From positions 1,488,001 to 1,552,000 of the forward strand of contig NZ_CP024011.1 in assembly GCF_002688565.1 (NCBI RefSeq): a DNA stretch of 64,000 nucleotides. Direction: 5' to 3'. The notes beneath the pieces were generated by a model. The model saw only the letters and a list, made by a program, of their open reading frames with translations. It did no database searches and was not told the DNA's origin. Below are positions 26,015 to 36,383 of the stretch, piece by piece. Positions within the stretch are counted from its first letter, which is position 1. Each line of letters opens with the position of its first letter. The stretch is from Acinetobacter sp. LoGeW2-3. Its GTDB lineage: Bacteria; Pseudomonadota; Gammaproteobacteria; Pseudomonadales; Moraxellaceae. The position numbers were made by a program, and so were the translations under genes.

Positions 26015-26130
26015 CAAAACCCCTTCATTGGTCTGATGCTACTTCCCTGTAGCACAGATCAATGACGGCATCCATGCCGCCTGATAGGTAATTCAATATA
26101 GATTTGAAAATTAATCCTTTTTTAATTTTT

Positions 26131-27489
26131 TTAAGCCTGCTGACTTAAACGTTTATTGTTGCCATAGAGACGCATTAGTAAAAGTACACAAGCTATACTA
26201 AGACCGACAATCAGCCCGACCCAGACACCGGCAGCACTCATATCACTAAAGCGAGATAGATAGACACCAACCGGGAAGGCAATCACCCAATAAGCAATCA
26301 TGGTGATCCACATCGGACCTTTTGTGTCTTGCATACCGCGTAAGCAACCTGCGGCACTGATTTGCCATGCATCCATCATTTGATAGGCAATTGCGAACAG
26401 CACCAGATATACTGCGATCTGGGTAACCTGCATGTCTGAGGTATACAACGCCACAATTTCATGCTTAAAGAACCACAGCAGAAGCATGGTTAATATCGCA
26501 AGTACAGTGGCAGTGGCTAAACCGAGCCATTGCACCTTACGCATCGCCACCCAGTTTTTCTCACCATAATAGGTGCCAACACGAATGGTGAGTGCAATCG
26601 CCAAGGACATTGGAATCATAAACAGCTGCGAAGTAATCGAAATCGCAATCTGGTGTGCTGCGACAATGGTTTCACCAAGCGGACTCAGCACAATCGCCGC
26701 CGTACTGAAAATACTCACTTCAAAGAAAATTGCCAGACCGATTGGCAGACCGAGTTTTAAAATACGCTTGAGCCAATAGCTGTTAATCTTTTCCCAATGA
26801 GTAAAAGGTTGGGTCGCCTGATAGGACTTATTTTTTAGGATATAAGTTGCAAGCGTAACCAGCATCAGCCATTGTAGAATCGCTGTAGCAAAACCACAGC
26901 CAGCACTGCCGAGTGCTGGAATCGGACCGAATCCATACATAAAGATGTAGTTCAGCGGAATCAATGCCAGCAGTGCTAATAAACTGATAGCGGTTACTGG
27001 TCGAGGATAGCCAATCGCTTCGGAATAACCACGCAGCGCTGCATACATAGTCACAGCCGGCATACCAAAACCAATCGCGTGCAGGAACAAACTGGCTTTA
27101 GGTTGTAAGCTTTCCGGTACACCAAGTAATGGTAGGGTTAAAGGCAGAATTTGCAAGACTAAACCAGCAATGATCCCGAGCACTAACGCAACCCAAAGCG
27201 ATTGGCGTGCAATGGTTGAAATTTTTTCAGGAGTACGAGCGCCATAGGCTTCTGCAACTAGAGGAGTCGTGGCGATCATGATGCCACTAAACAGTAACAT
27301 CACTGGAATCCATAAACCGACCCCAACTGCAATGGCAGCTAAGTCAGTTGCAGACAAATGCCCCGCCATAATCGTATCAATCAGACCAAGTCCGGCTTGG
27401 GAAAACTGGGTTACCAAAATTGGCAACATTAAAGTAAACAGTCGTTTTAATTCAAAGCTTAGGGTTGTGGCTGACGAAACATTCGACAC
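26131..27489 (-). CDS. abeM: MATE-family multidrug exporter AbeM
   Basis: 452 residues, twelve hydrophobic segments. The N-terminal block MLPILVTQFSQAGLGLIDTIMAGHLS and the middle PIPALGSAGCGFATAILQW (given in parts: LGLIDTIMAGHLS, PALGSAGCGFA) are those of NorM-type MATE pumps and match A. baumannii AbeM along the whole length. It is a cation-coupled exporter of fluoroquinolones, dyes and other cationic compounds. Intrinsic chromosomal gene, no mobile-element context. Confidence 0.9.
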   Translation of the reverse strand: MSNVSSATTLSFELKRLFTLMLPILVTQFSQAGLGLIDTIMAGHLSATDLAAIAVGVGLWIPVMLLFSGIMIATTPLVAEAYGARTPEKISTIARQSLWVALVLGIIAGLVLQILPLTLPLLGVPESLQPKASLFLHAIGFGMPAVTMYAALRGYSEAIGYPRPVTAISLLALLALIPLNYIFMYGFGPIPALGSAGCGFATAILQWLMLVTLATYILKNKSYQATQPFTHWEKINSYWLKRILKLGLPIGLAIFFEVSIFSTAAIVLSPLGETIVAAHQIAISITSQLFMIPMSLAIALTIRVGTYYGEKNWVAMRKVQWLGLATATVLAILTMLLLWFFKHEIVALYTSDMQVTQIAVYLVLFAIAYQMMDAWQISAAGCLRGMQDTKGPMWITMIAYWVIAFPVGVYLSRFSDMSAAGVWVGLIVGLSIACVLLLMRLYGNNKRLSQQA

Positions 27490-27529
27490 AAAAAATACTC
27501 ATCTTTCATCATGTGCTTAGATATAAGGT

Positions 27530-27988
27530 TTAGCGTTGTAAAGTGAGAAGCACACCTATAAAAATCACCACGCCACCCAGAAGACGTTGCCAGTTGAGTT
27601 GTATTCTTTCACTACCGAGCCAGCCAAAATGATCGATGATCATCGATGAAACCAGCTGTCCAAAAATCACCAGAGCGGACAAAGCGAGTAACCCAAGTTT
27701 AGGCGCGCTATAGATGCTCATACTGATCGCATAGACGCCGAGAACACCCCCCAACCATAAATACCAGGGCAATTGTGCGAATGTGCTCAGGCCCGGTTTA
27801 TCGACCTGCTGAAAAAATACCAACACAGCAAGCAATATTGTACCAATCAGAAAGGAGAAAAGGGCAGCTTGTAAGGGAGAATATAAATATTCCCGCAGTT
27901 GGGTATTAATACCGGTCTGAAAACTCAGGGCAATACCAATGGCCATTGCCAAAGGAATAAACAGCAGGATTTCGGAAGATATTTTCAT
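27530..27988 (-). CDS. YdcZ/DMT-type small membrane protein
   Basis: 152 residues with five hydrophobic segments. The LAMAIGIALSFQTGINTQLRE start and WYLWLGGVLGVYAISMSIY, LGLLALSALVIFGQLVSSMIIDHFGW blocks are typical of the DUF606 (YdcZ) half-size drug/metabolite transporters. It ends 41 bases before the abeM start and reads in the same direction, so a shared transcript is possible. Substrate unknown. Confidence 0.83.
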   Translation of the reverse strand: MKISSEILLFIPLAMAIGIALSFQTGINTQLREYLYSPLQAALFSFLIGTILLAVLVFFQQVDKPGLSTFAQLPWYLWLGGVLGVYAISMSIYSAPKLGLLALSALVIFGQLVSSMIIDHFGWLGSERIQLNWQRLLGGVVIFIGVLLTLQR

Positions 27989-28112
27989 TCTCAGGGTCTT
28001 GTTTTTGTTGGACTAAACTGAGTCTACTGTAAAGCGGATCAGAATTCATAAGCAGGGTACTTTTGTCATGCTAAAATACAACAAAATTCATCTGATGTTC
28101 TGAGCACTGTCC

Positions 28113-29267
28113 TTGACTGATTTAAACCCTGCCGCTATTCCACTGTCCTTATATATCCACATGCCATGGTGTGTGCGCAAATGTCCATATTGTGATTTTA
28201 ATTCGCATGCGGTGCCTGACGGTAAACTGTCTTTGGATTTGGAGCAGGAATATTTGCATGCCTTGGTTGAAGATTTTAAAACCCAGGTTAGCTTTGCACA
28301 GGGGCGTCAGATTCATAGTGTATTTATTGGTGGCGGTACGCCGTCGCTGATTTCTGCGCAAGGTTATCAGTGGCTATTTAGCCAATTAAAAGTACTAATT
28401 CCGTTTGAAGAAGACTGTGAAATTACCCTGGAAGCCAATCCGGGGACGGTAGAGCATGATCCGTTTGCTGGTTATCTGGCTGCTGGAATCAACCGTCTTT
28501 CTATTGGCGTACAAAGTTTTAATACTGAGCATTTAAAAAAGCTGGGGCGTATTCATAGCAATGGTGATGCAATCTCGGCGATTGCGCATGCCAAAGAAGC
28601 TGGTTTTCAGCGTATCAATGTTGATCTGATGCATGGCTTGCCAGAACAGACTTTGGAACAGGCTTTAAATGATTTAAAACTTGCGGTGGCAAATGGTGCA
28701 ACCCATATCTCCTGGTATCAGCTCACGATTGAACCGAATACTGTATTTTTCCGGACTCAACCGATTTTACCTGTGGATGAGGTCTTGGAGGATATTCAGG
28801 AACAGGGTGAGGCATATTTAAAATCTCAGGGCTTTATCAATTATGAAGTCTCTGCATGGCGTAAGGAGTTGCCATCGGCGCATAATCTGAATTACTGGCA
28901 GTTTGGCGATTACTTGTCGATTGGAGCTGGGGCACACGGGAAAGTGACTCAACCGGATGGGATTTATCGTTTCCAGAAAACCCGTTTGCCAAAAGACTAT
29001 TTAGCCAAAGTACCCGCAGAGCATTTGCAGTTTAAGCCGATTGCAGCGGAAGACATGCCATTTGAATTTATGATGAATGCATTGCGTTTAAATGAGGGTG
29101 TTGAAGCGAAGCTGTATGCAGAGCGTACTGGCCTCAGTCTGGATAGCCTAAATGAATTGCTGACTTCACTGCGTCAGCGCAAACTCATGGTTGAAGATCT
29201 AGAATGTCTGGCATGTACCGAGCAGGGACATATATTTTTAAATTCAGTTTTGGAAGAGTTTTTATAA
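28113..29267 (+). CDS. hemW: Radical SAM haem chaperone HemW
   Basis: 384 residues from a TTG start at 28113. Radical-SAM cluster motif CVRKCPYCDF near residues 21-30 with the HemW-specific continuation NSHA, then GGGTPSL, the NPGT and SIGVQSF blocks and the HNLNYW motif used to tell HemW from HemN. HemW hands haem to acceptor proteins and does not make porphyrin. Its true HemN relative is encoded at 36384-37757. The minus-strand gene at 29271 ends four bases after its stop. Confidence 0.9.
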   Translation: MTDLNPAAIPLSLYIHMPWCVRKCPYCDFNSHAVPDGKLSLDLEQEYLHALVEDFKTQVSFAQGRQIHSVFIGGGTPSLISAQGYQWLFSQLKVLIPFEEDCEITLEANPGTVEHDPFAGYLAAGINRLSIGVQSFNTEHLKKLGRIHSNGDAISAIAHAKEAGFQRINVDLMHGLPEQTLEQALNDLKLAVANGATHISWYQLTIEPNTVFFRTQPILPVDEVLEDIQEQGEAYLKSQGFINYEVSAWRKELPSAHNLNYWQFGDYLSIGAGAHGKVTQPDGIYRFQKTRLPKDYLAKVPAEHLQFKPIAAEDMPFEFMMNALRLNEGVEAKLYAERTGLSLDSLNELLTSLRQRKLMVEDLECLACTEQGHIFLNSVLEEFL

Positions 29268-29270
29268 GAC

Positions 29271-30248
29271 TTAATCTTGTATTCTAACTCGATGTAAGTG
29301 AGCCTTTCGGTGACCTTTATCTCCTACTGCAAAAAGGATGTTTAATTCTTTTCTCACCCCATCAATCGCTAAACCTTCAGGTTCCCAGAGGTTAGAATTA
29401 CCAATAGTTCTTGCCTCTCTCATACCAAGATTAAGATTATCTATTTTTTGAATAATTTTTCCTGATAGATCATAAACGTATAAGCGTTTAGAAAATAAAT
29501 TTCCTTTCCCGCTTAACATATACACATATCTACCATCTGTAGTCATTGCTTGGAATGGTTGTCCGCCTTGAGTAAAATCCGGATCAACTTGCCATTCATT
29601 ATTAAATTTTGAGGTAATATCTGTTTGATTTCTAATCTTTGGAAAAGAATAGATCCGTATAATATTTGATTTCCCCTTTTTTCCTCTTACTACCATTATT
29701 TTTCCATCCGGAGAAATAGAAGGCATCGTATTCAAATTGGTATTATAGGTTTCATCAAATACTTTAATAATTTTTATATTTTTAGGTAAGGATTTTGGAC
29801 TATAATTAAACTTAGTAATATACCAACCATTATTTACAACCCCTGTTCCACTTGAACTATATAGAGTACCAGATAAAGGATCTAGGGTAATTCCTTGATG
29901 TCCAATTAAATTAGAAGGGTTTTGAGTATCGCTAGCTATCCACTGTTTAGCTTTGTTGTTTATTTTAAAACGGTTTAACACTCCTTTTTCAGGATTGCCA
30001 GTAACATGTAATGTATAAAAGGTTTCACGTTTAGAATCTATCGTTAGACCTTGAACAACATTATTTTTTCCTGCACCTCGCCTTAATACAAGAGTAGGTT
30101 TATTTGAATATTGATCAAATAAATTTGAAAAAAATGTAGATTTTTTTTCGAGAAAATTCTGATTAAGAGGAATTGCTATAGCTCCTAATGAGATAAGGTA
30201 AATACTTAAACCTAAAGTGCAGGTAAGTAATATTTTCATTATATTCAA
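29271..30248 (-). CDS. Secreted beta-propeller-like protein of unknown function, AT-rich
   Basis: 325 residues with a signal peptide (about 1-26, ending LGAIA). The mature protein has repeating short strands and motifs GLTIDSKRETFYTLHV, HQGITLDPLSGTLYSS, TMPSISPDGKIMVV, QAMTTDGRYVYML and PEGLAIDGVRKELNI, each of the D-G/Y pattern seen in propeller blades; I count five or so. It loosely recalls phytase-like/TagC/helveticin J-type propellers. Base content is clearly AT-richer than the neighbours, so recent transfer is likely. No catalytic residues can be named. Confidence 0.72.
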   Translation of the reverse strand: MNIMKILLTCTLGLSIYLISLGAIAIPLNQNFLEKKSTFFSNLFDQYSNKPTLVLRRGAGKNNVVQGLTIDSKRETFYTLHVTGNPEKGVLNRFKINNKAKQWIASDTQNPSNLIGHQGITLDPLSGTLYSSSGTGVVNNGWYITKFNYSPKSLPKNIKIIKVFDETYNTNLNTMPSISPDGKIMVVRGKKGKSNIIRIYSFPKIRNQTDITSKFNNEWQVDPDFTQGGQPFQAMTTDGRYVYMLSGKGNLFSKRLYVYDLSGKIIQKIDNLNLGMREARTIGNSNLWEPEGLAIDGVRKELNILFAVGDKGHRKAHLHRVRIQD

Positions 30249-30350
30249 GTCTCATTAAAAGAACTGTTAAAGTATAGTTGATAGAGGTTATTTTTCTTAA
30301 ATATAGTCGTCAAGACAATTAAAATTTTTGTTAAGAAATAATTTTTATAA

Positions 30351-30380
30351 AAAAGAGCGCACAGGCGCTCATTTTTTTTT
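30351..30380. terminator. Intrinsic terminator
   Basis: GAGCGC-ACAG-GCGCTC stem (30355-30370) with A-run left and a long T-run right. On the minus strand it ends the His-rich protein gene. Confidence 0.85.
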
Positions 30381-30387
30381 ATTCATC

Positions 30388-30669
30388 TTAACGATGCTTA
30401 GGCGGCATTTTGTGGTGTGGACCATTGTGATGATTTTTGTTGAAGAAGCCTTTATGGTCTTTCTTATCAAATCTGTCATGACGGTCATGTTTGTTGAAAT
30501 GCGGTTTAGGGGGCGCTTTATGGAAACCACCTTTATGGGGCATTGGTTTATGATCAAAATGCGCTGCATGTGACGGAGCATGATGGTTATTACTAGGTGC
30601 AGCCATTGCCGACATAGTTGCAGTAGTTGCGATCAAGCCGATCATGAGGGAAGAAATCAATTTTTTCAT
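30388..30669 (-). CDS. Small secreted His/Lys/Pro-rich protein
   Basis: 93 residues. Signal peptide 1-23 (ending MSAMA), mature part almost free of hydrophobic residues and with about 20 His in HH, HxH and HxxxH patterns (NNHHAPSHAAHFDHK, KPHFNKHDRHDRFDKKDHK). Likely binds divalent metal in the periplasm, but no family is recognised and metal binding is inference. Good AGGATCACC-type ribosome site upstream of the ATG. Confidence 0.72.
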   Translation of the reverse strand: MKKLISSLMIGLIATTATMSAMAAPSNNHHAPSHAAHFDHKPMPHKGGFHKAPPKPHFNKHDRHDRFDKKDHKGFFNKNHHNGPHHKMPPKHR

Positions 30670-31046
30670 GGTGATCCTCTATTTATTCAATGAGCTCATC
30701 ATAAGAGTCTGTAGTGGAGAGAAGATGAAGCTATAGATTGCGCTTTTGTAAACTTGAAAGTTTTTTATTATTTTTAATTTAAGTTTATGAAATAGTTAAA
30801 TTATTAACATTATTTTGAAGCTTTAAATCATAATTTTTGATTTTAAAATCATCAAACTTCTTCTTAATTCCTTCATGTTTTTACACTTTTGAAATCAGAT
30901 GAATAAATTTGGTAGAGCATCTTGAATTGAAAGGTGAGGGCTTGGAGAGAAGTAAGGCTTTAATTAGTTGATTTGAGGTGAACATTCATTTATTTAGGGC
31001 ACAAAAAAAGCACTCTAATGAGTGCTTTTTTTCATCTTAGCAACGA
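30670..31046 (-). other. Gap between cspA-like gene and His-rich gene
   Basis: 377 bases, AT-rich, no coding frame. The right end holds the cspA terminator (31003-31032); the left part should hold the promoter of the His-rich gene, not resolved. Confidence 0.5.
31003..31032 (-). terminator. Terminator after the cold-shock gene
   Basis: AAAAAAAGCACTC-TAAT-GAGTGCTTTTTTT, perfect stem extended by A/T runs on both sides. Confidence 0.92.
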
Positions 31047-31256
31047 TTAGATTGCAGTGATGTTAGTAGCTGTAGGACCTTTTTGGCCTTGAGCAACGCT
31101 GAAAGAAACCTTTTGGCCTTCAGCTAAAGTTTTGAAACCTGAACCTTGGATTTCGCTGAAGTGAGCGAAAACGTCTGGACCATTGTCTTGTTGAATGAAG
31201 CCAAAACCTTTAGTTTCGTTGAACCACTTAACTGTACCGGTAACTGTATTAGACAT
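31047..31256 (-). CDS. Cold-shock domain protein (CspA family)
   Basis: 69 residues, one S1-like OB fold. RNP1 KGFGFI (residues 16-21) and RNP2 DVFAHF (29-34), starting [18 protein letters not shown]. Binds single-stranded RNA/DNA as an RNA chaperone. The usual CspA length. The 360-base gap upstream leaves room for the long 5' leader common for cold-shock genes; whether this copy is cold-induced cannot be told. Confidence 0.95.
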   Translation of the reverse strand: MSNTVTGTVKWFNETKGFGFIQQDNGPDVFAHFSEIQGSGFKTLAEGQKVSFSVAQGQKGPTATNITAI

Positions 31257-31616
31257 AATATAACCTATTGAGTTTTATTGATTTATAGCCAATCATTTTG
31301 AATGACTAAGATGTAACTTGGAAAAATAGACAGGATGGAGCTTTTGATCTATAAAAACGGAGGTTTATGACTAAAACTGCGATACTTAAAGAAGACTAAC
31401 CAAAACAAGAATTTTTCTAGTTGCAACCATCATACCCGGAATTCTCAGATATTCAAGCTGTATATCACTATTATTTTTTATGCAGTTGATATCACTGAAA
31501 ATAAAATTGTAGAAAATTTCGACAGCATCATAAAATCAAGGATTTATTAAGCCGTAAACAAAAAAAAGAGCGCCGTGGCGCTCTTCTTATTTTTAATTTA
31601 AAAATTCAGCGAGAAC
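31257..31616 (-). promoter_or_regulatory. cspA promoter/leader region and terminator of the acyl-CoA dehydrogenase gene
   Basis: 360 bases without a coding frame. The left part (31257 to about 31500) must contain the promoter and leader of the cold-shock gene; AGG lies at the usual distance before its ATG. The right end carries the terminator at 31559-31586. I saw no strong long stem that would mark a cold-box structure. Confidence 0.4.
31559..31586 (-). terminator. Terminator after the acyl-CoA dehydrogenase gene
   Basis: GAGCGCC-GT-GGCGCTC hairpin with nine A on the left, read as a U-tract on the minus strand. Confidence 0.88.
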
Positions 31617-33440
31617 TTAGTAATCGAAACTAAAGTGTTCAGATGCCAGTGAAGTCATGGTTTTAGATGGATTGACCATCGCTTCAGCATGACCTTGCGT
31701 ACGTGGCAACATACGCTCGAAGTAGAAATCAGCGGTTTTGATCTTCGCTTTATAGAACTCAGGAACTTCAGCACCGTTACCTTCAGCCAGTTTCGCTGAA
31801 GCCACGGCAGCCTGTTGAGCCCAGAAATACGCCATCATCACATAGCCTGAGAACATCAAGAAATCGACAGATGCAGAAGATACGATGTCACGGTCCTTAC
31901 GGGCAGCCAGCATGATACGAACAGTTAATGCATTCCACTGTGCACATAGCTTGGTTAAGTCCCAAGCGAAACGGCGCATATACTTGTTACGAGCATGCTG
32001 ACCACAGAATTTCAGGATTTCTGCGGTGTAGTCACGAATCACTTTGCCTTTAGAAGTTAACAGCACTTTACGACCGATCAGATCCAGTGCCTGTACGCCT
32101 GTTGTGCCTTCATACAAGGTAGAGATACGTGAATCACGTACGATCTGTTCCATACCCCATTCTTTGATATAGCCGTGGCCACCAAAGACTTGCATACCGT
32201 GATTCGCTGCTTCATAGCCCAGTTCAGTCAGGAAGCCTTTCAAAATAGGAGTATAGAAACCTAAGTGATCATCATGCGCTTCAAATGCTGCTGTATCACC
32301 GCGAACCAGAGCATCATTCATTTTGTCCGCAATTTGCGCTGCGTGATAAATCATTGAACGACCACCTTCAGCAATCGCTTTCTGAGTCAGCAACATACGG
32401 CGCACGTCAGCATGGTGAATGATGGCATCCGCTACTTTTTCTGGATCTTTCTTGCCAGAAAGGGCACGCATCGACATACGCTCTTTGGCATAAGGCAGAG
32501 CACCTTGGAAAGACAGCTCTGCATGGCAGATCCCTTGAATTGCAGTACCGATACGTGCGGTATTCATAAAGGTAAACATTGCATGTAAACCTTTATTTTT
32601 TTCACCAATTAGGTAGCCGACTGCATTATCAAAGTTCAACACTGCAGTTGCAGATGCGCGGATCCCCATTTTGTGTTCAATCGAACCACAAGTTACCGGG
32701 TTACGTTCACCGACACCGCCATCAGCTGATGGAATGAACTTCGGTACGATGAATAGGGAAATACCTTTAGTGCCTGCAGGTGCATCTGGCAGGCGCGCAA
32801 GTACGATATGAATAATGTTTTCAGTCAGGTCATGTTCACCAGCAGAGATAAAAATCTTGGTGCCTGAAATCGCATAAGTGCCATCCGCATTTGGTTCAGC
32901 TTTGGTTTTGACCTGACCCAAGTCGGTACCACATTGTGGTTCAGTCAGACACATCGTACCGGACCAAGTGCCTGCTACCAGGTGTGGTAGATAAAGATTT
33001 TTTTGCTCATCTGAACCAAATTGCATAATCGTGTTGATACAGCCGACGCTTAAGCCTGGGTACATCTGGAAGGACCAGTTGGCCGTCCCCATCATTTCAG
33101 ATTTCACCAGATTTAAAGACATTGGCAGGTTTTGACCACCGAATTCTTCAGGATAAGAAAGACCTTGCCAGCCACCTTGTACGAACTGATCGTATGCTTC
33201 TTTAAAGCCTTTCGGTGTAGTCACTTCGCCATTTTCAAAATGACAACCTTCCAGATCACCACTTTGATTCAGTGGAGAAAGCACGTTTTCACAGAAATCT
33301 GCCGCACCTTCCAGAATCATATCCACGGTGTCAGTATCGGCATATTCACCATTTGACAGCGTCTGGTAATGTGCAGGGTAATCAAGCACTTCATTCATAA
33401 GGAAGCGAATGTCGCGTAACGGGGCTTTATATGCTGGCAT
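31617..33440 (-). CDS. Acyl-CoA dehydrogenase, long form with C-terminal extra domain
   Basis: 607 residues. Core motifs: MCLTEPQCGTDLGQVKTKA (FAD/substrate loop), ERNPVTCGSIEHKMGIRAS, the GYIKEWGMEQIVRDSRISTLYEGTTG region with the catalytic Glu in LYEGTTG, and a C-terminal extension (about 470-607) of the type found in the DmdC/FadE5-like branch. Oxidises an acyl-CoA to the enoyl-CoA and passes electrons to ETF. Chain-length specificity is unknown; a role in fatty-acid beta-oxidation is likely. Stands alone. Confidence 0.9.
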   Translation of the reverse strand: MPAYKAPLRDIRFLMNEVLDYPAHYQTLSNGEYADTDTVDMILEGAADFCENVLSPLNQSGDLEGCHFENGEVTTPKGFKEAYDQFVQGGWQGLSYPEEFGGQNLPMSLNLVKSEMMGTANWSFQMYPGLSVGCINTIMQFGSDEQKNLYLPHLVAGTWSGTMCLTEPQCGTDLGQVKTKAEPNADGTYAISGTKIFISAGEHDLTENIIHIVLARLPDAPAGTKGISLFIVPKFIPSADGGVGERNPVTCGSIEHKMGIRASATAVLNFDNAVGYLIGEKNKGLHAMFTFMNTARIGTAIQGICHAELSFQGALPYAKERMSMRALSGKKDPEKVADAIIHHADVRRMLLTQKAIAEGGRSMIYHAAQIADKMNDALVRGDTAAFEAHDDHLGFYTPILKGFLTELGYEAANHGMQVFGGHGYIKEWGMEQIVRDSRISTLYEGTTGVQALDLIGRKVLLTSKGKVIRDYTAEILKFCGQHARNKYMRRFAWDLTKLCAQWNALTVRIMLAARKDRDIVSSASVDFLMFSGYVMMAYFWAQQAAVASAKLAEGNGAEVPEFYKAKIKTADFYFERMLPRTQGHAEAMVNPSKTMTSLASEHFSFDY

Positions 33441-33832
33441 GCGTTTTAATCCTGATTAAAATAGTTTTGGATTATCTGTATCGATTCTCTGATTATTCAC
33501 ATTGCTGTTAAAAATACATTGATAAGGCACGCAAATAAAAATGTCAGAAAGGCGAATCGAATTGATCTAAAAATATAGGCAATTCAAGTTAAAGGTATGA
33601 AGTAATAATGAGTGGTGAAAAATAAAAAAAGCTTATATGAAATGACTTTAACGAATAAATAATGGATTTGTCCAGATGATATTTCGAGTAATTTGTTCGC
33701 AAATATTATTACCTATAAATGAATAGAAGTAGTGTCATTAAATCCAATTTAGAGTTTGGGTATCGCCTTCTGTCGGAAAATAAAAAGAGCCTCCGGAGAG
33801 ACTCTTGAATCACAATGAAAGCTTAAAGCAGC
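33441..33832 (-). other. Gap upstream of the acyl-CoA dehydrogenase gene
   Basis: 392 AT-rich bases, no coding frame. It holds the acyl-CoA dehydrogenase promoter (not resolved) and, at its right end (about 33780-33812), an imperfect hairpin AAGAG..CTCC / GGAG..CTCTT with an A-run on the left that probably ends aroE. Confidence 0.5.
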
Positions 33833-34621
33833 TTAAAGAAAATCTTTCAGCTCAGGTTTGACACCATTCCAGATGGAGAAAGATTCAATCGCTTGACCGA
33901 CCAGCATGCCAAAACCTTCCGCGGTAGGAACACCACGCGCACGAGCTTGATCCAGGAAAGTGGATGGTTTGCCATAGGCCATTTCATAGGCATGCTTAAA
34001 TTGTAGTGCTTCTGGCAGGATTAAGGCATCACCACTCAGGCTGGCAGATGTCGCGTTAATAATGATGTCGAAATTACCCGCTAGATCAGTTAAGGCAATC
34101 GCTTGCAGTTCAGCTTGTGGTACGGCATCTTTCAGATCCGCAATTAACTGTTCAGCACGGGCGAGGGTACGATTGGCAATGACAATTTTTTTCGCACCTG
34201 CTTGTACGAGGGGGTAGATCACGCCACGAGTCGCACCACCAGCACCAATAATCAGAATATCGGTATTTTCCAGCTTCCAGTCTAACGCACGAATGGCTTC
34301 AACCAGGCCTTGACCATCAGTATTGTCACCATGCAAGATGCCATTTTCCATCCATAACGTATTCACTGCGCCAGCAATACGGGCGCGTTCAGTCAGCACC
34401 TGACACTGGGCATAGGCTTGTTCTTTAAAGGGAACCGTGACATTCATGCCGATACCGCCTTGGGCAAAAAAGTCCTGAATATTGGCTTCAAAGCCATCTA
34501 GCGGAGCGAGGCGTTTACTATAGATGAGATCAATGCCGGTTTTAGCGGCAAAGGCATGATGTAATTCAGGAGAACGTGATTGTTCAATCGGGTTGCCAAT
34601 AACAGCAAATTGTTTGCTCAT
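33833..34621 (-). CDS. aroE: Shikimate dehydrogenase
   Basis: 262 residues from ATG 34621 (MSKQFAVIGNPIEQSRSPELHH), the usual start; the frame is open 11 codons further. Substrate residues in SRSP, catalytic Lys in NVTVPFKEQA, Asp in NTDGQG, the NADP loop GAGGATRG and the NRT motif ANRTLARA, then NATSASLSGD. Reduces 3-dehydroshikimate with NADPH in aromatic amino acid synthesis. The gene order aroE - small membrane protein - hemF on one strand suggests a shared unit. Confidence 0.95.
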   Translation of the reverse strand: MSKQFAVIGNPIEQSRSPELHHAFAAKTGIDLIYSKRLAPLDGFEANIQDFFAQGGIGMNVTVPFKEQAYAQCQVLTERARIAGAVNTLWMENGILHGDNTDGQGLVEAIRALDWKLENTDILIIGAGGATRGVIYPLVQAGAKKIVIANRTLARAEQLIADLKDAVPQAELQAIALTDLAGNFDIIINATSASLSGDALILPEALQFKHAYEMAYGKPSTFLDQARARGVPTAEGFGMLVGQAIESFSIWNGVKPELKDFL

Positions 34622-34713
34622 TTCACAGTGTCCATGTGCTGAAATGCCCAACAATATACGTGAAAATGGGTATGGACTAAAGTGAAGAAAGGTCTAATTC
34701 TATAAGCTTATTT

Positions 34714-34920
34714 TTAGGAATTACAGGTTTTAATAATACGTTCAGTCAGTAGCAGGGCGCCACTTAAAATAATACCAATAATCATAAGAACACTGACACT
34801 AATTGCCAGACTGTCTAGGAGAAGATCCTTGGTTAAGAATGTTGTAGTAATTGCGCTGACTGTCACGGCCAGAAATATCCACATCATCAGCACATGATTA
34901 TTGCGACGTTGTAGCTGCAT
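34714..34920 (-). CDS. Small two-helix membrane protein
   Basis: 68 residues, with hydrophobic segments at about 11-27 and 35-58 and a basic N-terminus MQLQRRNNH, giving a predicted inside-inside hairpin. No family recognised. AAGGTAAAAAA precedes the ATG as a fair ribosome site. It lies between hemF and aroE on the same strand. Confidence 0.6.
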   Translation of the reverse strand: MQLQRRNNHVLMMWIFLAVTVSAITTTFLTKDLLLDSLAISVSVLMIIGIILSGALLLTERIIKTCNS

Positions 34921-35156
34921 ATATTTTTTACCTTGTGTTTTTAAGATTTTACTATACAGGAGAGCTTGCGACGAAGTGAGGGCATTTCTGCTTATTTATA
35001 TAAAGAAAGGTTTCTAAATGTTTACAGGATTTTTTTCTTTCACCTTTATTGTATCAAAGAATTACTTTTGTGAATTTTAGAATAGTTTTTGTGAGCACAA
35101 TGGCGTTTTAAAGAGAGGGAGGATCAGATCTTTTTCATGTAGAAATTCATCAGATC

Positions 35157-35184
35157 AAAAAAATGCTCTCAGGTTAAGAGCATT
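35157..35184 (-). terminator. Terminator after hemF
   Basis: AATGCTCT (35162-35169) / AGAGCATT (35177-35184) stem with seven-base loop and an A-run on the left as minus-strand U-tract. Confidence 0.82.
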
Positions 35185-35200
35185 CTTACAGGTATCAAAT

Positions 35201-36181
<981 letters not shown>

Positions 36182-36298
36182 TCAAAGCATAAAATGACAT
36201 AAAAATTAAGGTGTATTTGCCGATACTGACCATCTGAAAAGACTTTCAAGTCATGATAAATCCGGGTGGGGTAGTCTTCTAAATCCGACTGATATGCT

Positions 36299-36321
36299 GG
36301 GTTGAATTCTTTTTTCAGCCC
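36299..36321 (+). promoter_or_regulatory. Hairpin in the hemN leader
   Basis: GGGTTGAA / TTCAGCCC stem (one G-U pair in RNA) around a T-rich seven-base loop, 63 bases before the hemN start in the hemF-hemN divergent gap (36146-36383). No run of T follows the stem, so it is not an ordinary terminator. Role unknown. Confidence 0.4.
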
Positions 36322-36383
36322 CCACACAATAGCTTGAGATGCCCAATCTTTGGGTCAGTTCTTGATGGTTATAGGTGGATAAT

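Noticed and set aside
30328..30573. Plus-strand frame over the His-rich gene
   Set aside because: It is the complement of the His/Lys codons and has a hydrophobic Met/Phe-rich product with no start signal; the minus-strand frame has a signal peptide and terminator.
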